A DNA stretch of 64,000 nucleotides from an uncultured Bacteroidales bacterium. Its GTDB lineage: Bacteria; Bacteroidota; Bacteroidia; Bacteroidales; Bacteroidaceae. Location of the stretch: the NCBI GenBank assembly GCA_902774335.1, contig CACYHW010000010.1, positions 1 to 64,000 of the forward strand, in the 5' to 3' direction. Each line of letters starts with the position of its first letter. Within the stretch, counting starts at the first letter, position 1. Under the pieces are notes generated by a model, which was not told where the DNA came from, did no database searches, and was given only the letters and a program-made list of their open reading frames with translations. The translations under genes were made by a program, and so were the position numbers. Shown here piece by piece: positions 59,366-64,000 of the stretch.

Positions 59366-61375
59366 TCAGAACTTGTGTATCAACTGCACTGAGATATCCT
59401 CCTTATGGCAGGCCTCTATGCGCTGCTGGGAGGAACTAATCTCATCGCGGTCGGTATAGAACAGGGAGCCTGCCTTGAGGTTGAACTGCATCCCGCCGCC
59501 CGTCCTCCACCTGAGTGTCAGGGCCAACCGCGCCCCCTTGCCCGAAAGCGTCATGTATCCGTACGAGTAACGCAGTCCGCTCTCATAGACCGATACGCTG
59601 CTGTCATGGCTGTCCGTATGGAAGACCGATGCGCTCACGTCAATATCCATCCTCTCCGACAGAAGACTGCGCGAGTAGCTGCCCGTAAGAGCCAGACCGT
59701 CAGATATGGGCTCCGCGATGAAATCATATCTGGAGAACTGCAGCAGCGTTTTGAGTTGGGCGCCCGATCGGCACCGGTGTGTCCAGCGCACCCTGTACCT
59801 TCCGGTCCAGCAGTACTCCAGCTGCCCTGTGTACTTGCAGTCCTTCTGCTTGGATTTGAAGCGGGCCGTGGCATAGAGCACATCACGACGGCCGGCGTTC
59901 CACTCCGTCTCCAAACGCAGCTCCATGCCGTTGCTGGGCTCCGATGCTCCGTATCTGGGCTCGGGATGCATAAAGAGGTCGGCATAGCCGCTCATCTTCA
60001 GGGCACGCCCGCTGTAGCTGAATCCCGTGAGCAGGCCTGTCTCATTCTGCACGCTTCCCTCGGCTACGGCACTTGAGTGAAAGGCAAAATAACCGGGACT
60101 GTAGCATCGGAACAGCGAGGTGAGAGCCCACCCCTGCCCCAGCCTGAAGGTCTGCGAGCAGATAAGGGCAGGCCTGCTGTCGGCAACCGCCACCTCGGCG
60201 GCCAGCGCATACCGCCTGCGTCCCAGGGATATGTCGGCCGATGCTCCCCAGTAACGATCCTTTCCCTTGTATGGCAGTGACAGGTGCTCATAGAGTGCCG
60301 TCCCTCCCAGACGCAAACCCCGGTAGCTGTAACGTACATTGGCCAACCATGTATCCATCCTCACGTTCCCTTTCTTGGACCACTCCAGCCCGGTGCGGTG
60401 CATGCCGTCCTGCTTGAAGGACCCTATCACGCTGTCTCCCTTGAGGGTGGCGTCCAGAGGAGTGTATGCCGCAGCCGCCGTGAAGGTCAGTCGCCCCTTA
60501 CCCAACGCTATGCCGGCACCTCTCAGATAACCATACTCCTGGGTCGATGAATGAGGCCTGAGTCCCTGCGTGCTGCGTTGCATATCGGACAAGGCCATGC
60601 TCTTGCCCGTAGTGAACCCTCCGCCCATGAGCAGTCCGTATCCGAACTGCGCCTTGAAGATGCCCAATGCCAGTTCCCTGACCGCTCCAATATCCTTGAG
60701 GAACAGATAGGGCGACAGGAAATCATATCCTTTCACGTTTTTGCCACCGAACGGTTCGCCCGCGTCCTTATCGGCACACAACCCCGCCCTTATGCGGTTA
60801 TGCCAGTTGAACGAGTAACGTACGGAGTGTGACAGACGGCTGCCCATATAGGCCCTGTTGGGATAACGCTCCAACTCCTGGGCCGAGTGGCTTCGGAACC
60901 CGTCCCTCAGGTAGAGCGGGATGTCCATGCGGAGCATCAGTTCGTTGCGTCCGTTCTGCAGTATCCTGTCCAGTTTGAACACCTCCTTTTGGGGTGGAGG
61001 ATCACCTGCGTAGACAAACTGACGCAGCATGCGGCGCGTCTCATAGTCAAGGCTTCCCGTGAGCTGGAGCTCGCCTAAGGTCTTCATGGGGTCATGCATG
61101 TAGACATAGGCATGGATATCCTCTATCTGACTGTCGGTCAGGAAAGGGATACGGCGCAGTTCCTCCCTTGTGGCGGTGTTGATGTTAAGGGGTTCGCTGT
61201 GCAGCGACTCGTACATGATGAGTTGTTCCTCGCGGGCATCGGAGGAGATTTCTTCGTCGGCTGAGAGCAGCGTTTCAAGTACGCTCTCCCACTCCTGATC
61301 GGCCGAAAACTGGGGATAGGCCCGTACCGGACAGAGCGGCAGCACAAGCCAGGGGATTAACAATCTGGTCTTCAT
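59366..61375 (-). CDS. Helix-hairpin-helix plus predicted outer-membrane beta-barrel protein
   Basis: This 669-residue exported protein has a signal peptide (LLIPWLVLPLCPVRAYPQ). Residues about 60-130 hold two helix-hairpin-helix motifs of ComEA type (PLNINTATREELRRIPFLTDSQIEDI, then KTLGELQLTGSLDYET). The remaining about 520 residues are alternating amphipathic beta-strands rich in Tyr, Arg and Gly, and the last residue is Phe, as in outer-membrane barrels. HhH domains bind DNA in ComEA, so a surface protein for DNA uptake is imaginable, but no function is established. It is a single-gene unit with a -7 box at 61428-61435. Confidence 0.75.
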   Translation of the reverse strand: MKTRLLIPWLVLPLCPVRAYPQFSADQEWESVLETLLSADEEISSDAREEQLIMYESLHSEPLNINTATREELRRIPFLTDSQIEDIHAYVYMHDPMKTLGELQLTGSLDYETRRMLRQFVYAGDPPPQKEVFKLDRILQNGRNELMLRMDIPLYLRDGFRSHSAQELERYPNRAYMGSRLSHSVRYSFNWHNRIRAGLCADKDAGEPFGGKNVKGYDFLSPYLFLKDIGAVRELALGIFKAQFGYGLLMGGGFTTGKSMALSDMQRSTQGLRPHSSTQEYGYLRGAGIALGKGRLTFTAAAAYTPLDATLKGDSVIGSFKQDGMHRTGLEWSKKGNVRMDTWLANVRYSYRGLRLGGTALYEHLSLPYKGKDRYWGASADISLGRRRYALAAEVAVADSRPALICSQTFRLGQGWALTSLFRCYSPGYFAFHSSAVAEGSVQNETGLLTGFSYSGRALKMSGYADLFMHPEPRYGASEPSNGMELRLETEWNAGRRDVLYATARFKSKQKDCKYTGQLEYCWTGRYRVRWTHRCRSGAQLKTLLQFSRYDFIAEPISDGLALTGSYSRSLLSERMDIDVSASVFHTDSHDSSVSVYESGLRYSYGYMTLSGKGARLALTLRWRTGGGMQFNLKAGSLFYTDRDEISSSQQRIEACHKEDISVQLIHKF

Positions 61376-61427
61376 AGTATATCATAAATGAATGGTATTA
61401 AATGGTGTTTTTCCGTAAACGGTTGTC

Positions 61428-61435
61428 CAAATATA
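61428..61435 (-). promoter_or_regulatory. Promoter -7 box for the HhH/beta-barrel gene
   Basis: On the minus strand it reads TATATTTG, a TAnnTTTG match 53 bp before the ATG. Confidence 0.45.
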
Positions 61436-61456
61436 CCACTAATTTGGCAGAATTGA

Positions 61457-61464
61457 TAATTTTG
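61457..61464 (+). promoter_or_regulatory. Possible promoter -7 box for the DUF4294 gene
   Basis: TAATTTTG fits TAnnTTTG but ends only 5 bp before the ATG, so the mRNA would be essentially leaderless. That short distance lowers confidence. Confidence 0.35.
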
Positions 61465-61469
61465 CAGTC

Positions 61470-62081
61470 ATGAAACGTATCGTCATACTGTTGCTGGCCG
61501 TCATAGTGTGCATTCCCTCACTGTGCGCAGCGTCCGATAAGGACGACGACAAGCAGAAGCGGGTGAACATAGCACTCGCCACCATCGTCAACGGCGATAC
61601 CATTCCCTCCTTTGAACTTATGGAGGTGACCATCTACGGCCGACGCACATTCTCCAACGCCCGCAAGCAGCGCAAATACGACAAGCTGACCCGCAACGTG
61701 ATGAAGATGTATCCCATTGCGCTCGAGGTCAAGGCCATACTGGTGGAGACCTATCTCTACCTCCAGACGCTGCCCGATGACAAAGCCCGTGACGAACATC
61801 TTGAGAAGGTGGAGAAGGGAGTGTGGGACCAGTACTACCCCGTGATGCGCCGATGCACCCTGGCCCAGGGCAAGCTGCTCATAAAACTGATTGACCGCGA
61901 GTGCAACCAGACCAGCTTTGAGCTTATCCAGGCTTTCATCGGCGGATTCAAAGCCAAGTTCTACCAGACCTTTGCCGCACTCTTTGGTGCCTCACTCAAA
62001 AAACAGTATGATCCGGAGCATGACGAGGAGGATGCAATGATCGAAGAGATCATCTGGATGATAGACAACGATATGCTTTGA
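61470..62081 (+). CDS. DUF4294 secreted protein
   Basis: This 203-residue protein has a signal peptide (RIVILLLAVIVCIPSLCAA). The DUF4294 core follows, with IVNGDTIPSFELMEVTIYGRR, RNVMKMYPIALEVKAILVE, and a Lys/Arg-rich helix region to about 170 that is conserved in Bacteroidetes. The acidic tail ends with DNDML. No enzymatic motif is visible and the function is unknown. It lies alone between the divergent barrel protein gene and ychF, whose promoter begins 15 bp after the stop. Confidence 0.85.
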   Translation: MKRIVILLLAVIVCIPSLCAASDKDDDKQKRVNIALATIVNGDTIPSFELMEVTIYGRRTFSNARKQRKYDKLTRNVMKMYPIALEVKAILVETYLYLQTLPDDKARDEHLEKVEKGVWDQYYPVMRRCTLAQGKLLIKLIDRECNQTSFELIQAFIGGFKAKFYQTFAALFGASLKKQYDPEHDEEDAMIEEIIWMIDNDML

Positions 62082-62095
62082 ACGCGAAAAATCGC

Positions 62096-62103
62096 TATCT
62101 TTG
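62096..62103 (+). promoter_or_regulatory. Promoter -7 box for ychF
   Basis: TATCTTTG is a perfect TAnnTTTG, 28 bp before the ychF ATG. A TTG at 62078-62080 is only 15 bp upstream, shorter than usual. Confidence 0.55.
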
Positions 62104-62131
62104 CAACCGCTTATAAAAAATCTGATATAAA

Positions 62132-63232
62132 ATGGCATTGCAATGCGGCATAGTGGGCCTGCCCAACGTAGGTAAATCCACTCTTTTCAACTGTCTGTCC
62201 AGCGCCAAGGCGCAGGCAGCAAACTTCCCTTTCTGCACTATTGAACCCAACGTAGGTACCATCACCGTACCCGACGAGCGTCTGACCAAACTGGCCGAGT
62301 TGGTACATCCGGGACGTATCGTTCCCGCCACAGTCGAGATAGTCGACATAGCCGGACTGGTAAAGGGTGCCAGCAAGGGCGAGGGTCTGGGAAACAAGTT
62401 CCTGGGCAATATCCGTGAGTGCGATGCAATAATCCATGTGCTCCGCTGCTTTGACGACGAGAACGTGACACATGTGGACGGTACCGTCAACCCCGTCCGT
62501 GACAAGGAGATAATAGACACCGAACTTCAGATAAAGGACCTGGAGACTATCGACCAGCGTCTGCAGAAGGTTGCCAAGCAGGCAGCAGTCGGTGACAAGC
62601 AGGCCAAGATTGTATGTGACGTGCTTAACGCATACCGCGATGTGCTGCTGCAGGGCAAATCGGCCCGCACCGTAACCTTTGACTCCAAGGACGAGGAGAA
62701 GATTGCGCATGACCTTTTCCTGCTCACCTCAAAACCCGTGCTCTATGTATGCAACGTGGACGAGGGCAGCGTAAAGACTGGCAACGCATATGTGGAGCAG
62801 GTTCGTCAGGCCATCAAGGACGAGAACGCACAGCTTCTGGTGATAGCTGCCAAGACCGAGAGTGAGATAGCCGAGCTGGAGAGCTACGAGGACCGCCAGA
62901 TGTTCCTCGAGGAGCTGGGTCTGGAGGAGTCGGGTGTTAACCGTCTGGTAAAATCGGCTTTCAGCCTGCTCAATCTGGAGACATTCATCACCGCCGGACC
63001 TATGGAGGTCAAGGCATGGACATACCGCAAGGGTTGGAAGGCACCGCAGTGCGCAGGTGTTATCCACACCGACTTTGAGAAGGGATTCATCCGCGCCGAG
63101 GTCATCAAGTACAACGACTACGTGGAGCTGGGTTCCGAGGCAGCCGTACGCGATGCCGGCAAACTCTATGTCGAGGGTAAGGACTATGTTGTTGAGGACG
63201 GTGACATAATGCACTTCCGATTCAACGTATAA
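62132..63232 (+). CDS. ychF: Redox-regulated ATPase YchF
   Basis: This 366-residue Obg-family P-loop protein hydrolyses ATP rather than GTP and associates with the ribosome. The P-loop is GLPNVGKSTLFNCLS, switch regions include DIAGLVKGASKGEGLGNKFL, and the specificity position is YVCNVDE in place of NKxD, which agrees with ATP use. A C-terminal TGS domain ends with EGKDYVVEDGDIMHFRFNV. The length equals the family norm. It is followed 12 bp later by lgt. Confidence 0.96.
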   Translation: MALQCGIVGLPNVGKSTLFNCLSSAKAQAANFPFCTIEPNVGTITVPDERLTKLAELVHPGRIVPATVEIVDIAGLVKGASKGEGLGNKFLGNIRECDAIIHVLRCFDDENVTHVDGTVNPVRDKEIIDTELQIKDLETIDQRLQKVAKQAAVGDKQAKIVCDVLNAYRDVLLQGKSARTVTFDSKDEEKIAHDLFLLTSKPVLYVCNVDEGSVKTGNAYVEQVRQAIKDENAQLLVIAAKTESEIAELESYEDRQMFLEELGLEESGVNRLVKSAFSLLNLETFITAGPMEVKAWTYRKGWKAPQCAGVIHTDFEKGFIRAEVIKYNDYVELGSEAAVRDAGKLYVEGKDYVVEDGDIMHFRFNV

Positions 63233-63244
63233 AACCTTTCCGCT

Positions 63245-64000
63245 ATGGATACCTTTCTTGCAGTAATCTGGAATCCCGACACCGAACTGTGCCGTCTGTT
63301 CGGCTGGCTCCCCATCCGATACTACTCCCTCTGCTGGATCATCGGACTGGTTGCCGCCTACCTCATTGTGAGGAAACTCTACAGGAACCGCGGCATCAAG
63401 GACGAGATTTACGAGCCTCTGTTCCTCTACTGCTTCATAGGTATTCTGGCCGGGGCCCGTCTTGGTCACTGTATCTTCTATGAGCCGGAAAACTATCTGA
63501 CCAGCTTCAAGGGAATAGTCGAGATGCTTCTCCCCATAAGATTCCTGCCCCAGGGCGGCTGGCAACTGTCAGGCTACAGCGGTCTGGCCAGTCACGGCGG
63601 CACCATTGGAATCATCATAGCCATGATTCTCTATTGCCGCAAGTACAAGGTCAAGATTCTGGAGTGCATCGACATGGTCTGCGTGGCTACCCCGCTTACC
63701 GCAGCCTGCATCCGTCTGGGCAACCTGATGAACTCCGAGATTGTGGGTAAAGCCACCGGAACCGACTGGGGATTCATATTTGTCCAGAACTACTACCTGA
63801 ACGGTAACAACGTATATGTACCGGAGGATTTTCCGCGTCATCCGGCACAGCTCTACGAGGCAATAGCATACATCATAATCTTTATAGCCATCCTCCTTAT
63901 CTACCGCCGTCACAAGGAGAAGATTGGAACGGGATTCTACTTTGGATTCTGCATAGCCGCCATCTTTGCATTCCGTTTCTTCATTGAGTTCTGCAAGGAG
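63245..64000 (+). CDS. lgt: Prolipoprotein diacylglyceryl transferase, 5' part
   Basis: The frame runs open to the window edge (252 codons seen), so the C-terminus is missing. It is a polytopic inner-membrane enzyme that transfers diacylglyceryl from phosphatidylglycerol to the lipobox Cys of prolipoproteins. Visible blocks are LPIRYYSLCWIIGLVAAYLI near the start, AGARLGHCIFYEPENYL, the Lgt signature SGLASHGGTIGIIIAM, RLGNLMNSEIVG, and PRHPAQLYEAIAY. The ATG at 63245 is 12 bp after ychF. It would process the many lipoproteins encoded here. Confidence 0.93.
   Translation, partial: MDTFLAVIWNPDTELCRLFGWLPIRYYSLCWIIGLVAAYLIVRKLYRNRGIKDEIYEPLFLYCFIGILAGARLGHCIFYEPENYLTSFKGIVEMLLPIRFLPQGGWQLSGYSGLASHGGTIGIIIAMILYCRKYKVKILECIDMVCVATPLTAACIRLGNLMNSEIVGKATGTDWGFIFVQNYYLNGNNVYVPEDFPRHPAQLYEAIAYIIIFIAILLIYRRHKEKIGTGFYFGFCIAAIFAFRFFIEFCKE

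Noticed and set aside
1-64000. tRNA or rRNA genes
   Set aside because: I looked in the gaps for cloverleaf ends and the GTTCGA-type T-loop and found none. The gaps are mostly too short to hold one.

Overview
The window comes from a member of the Bacteroidota, very probably order Bacteroidales. Three things point there. Many intergenic regions carry the phylum's sigma-ABfr -7 box (TAnnTTTG). Ribosome binding sites are weak. The housekeeping blocks are typical of the order: typA diverging from rpsO, ftsX-DUF3098-uppP-truB-queA-folK, a DUF2723 giant membrane protein, a SAM-II-type leader on metK, and DUF4294. I see no tRNA, rRNA, prophage, IS element or CRISPR array. Coding density is very high; the longest stretch without a protein gene is 44113-44362 (250 bp), and it appears to hold a structured RNA and a terminator.

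Layout. 1-7.6 kb: start of rpsO (minus), typA, a thioredoxin-fold lipoprotein without its cysteines, a YifB/ComM ATPase, metG and ispD. 7.5-15.5 kb: a YfhO-type membrane protein (minus), a GT4 glycosyltransferase, RNase R (minus), and a minus-strand ABC ATPase-permease-GntR operon. 15.6-26.3 kb: a PIF1-like helicase, miaB (minus), an acetyl-CoA hydrolase/CoA-transferase, a methyltransferase, and the ftsX-to-folK block. 26.3-39.7 kb: an accessory surface-polymer locus (below). 39.7-44.3 kb: an EamA transporter, a dipeptidyl-peptidase III lipoprotein and metK. 44.3-53 kb: a lytic transglycosylase (minus), two tandem GH31 glycosidases, a THUMP rRNA methyltransferase with a repetitive basic tail, and purD. 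53-64 kb: the DUF2723 protein, a polysaccharide deacetylase, dacB and a radical SAM protein (minus), a helix-hairpin-helix/beta-barrel protein (minus), DUF4294, ychF and the start of lgt.

The most interesting region is 26306-39682. Five tightly coupled genes encode a LicC/PntC-like cytidylyltransferase, phosphoenolpyruvate mutase with an extra TagD-like cytidylyltransferase domain, phosphonopyruvate decarboxylase, 2-aminoethylphosphonate transaminase (phnW) and an opine-dehydrogenase-like enzyme. They are followed by two CDP-glycerol/ribitol-phosphotransferase-type enzymes, a WzxC-type flippase, two or three glycosyltransferases and a bifunctional CDP-ribitol synthase (Bcs1-like). Together they look like a pathway for a phosphonate-decorated, teichoic-acid-like (polyol-phosphate) surface glycan in a Gram-negative gut-type bacterium. 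phnW is broken here: an internal deletion removes the segment with the pyridoxal-phosphate lysine and shifts the frame. As sequenced, the route stops at phosphonoacetaldehyde unless another aminotransferase or the opine-dehydrogenase-like enzyme takes over.

Other noteworthy items are a family of period-7 intergenic repeats (AATTGAG-type), twice arranged as long inverted repeats at the same distance from a matching promoter; the SAM-II-like leader plus terminator-like hairpin before metK; and the multi-stem RNA candidate after metK. All assignments come from reading the sequence by eye, and no database search was run.
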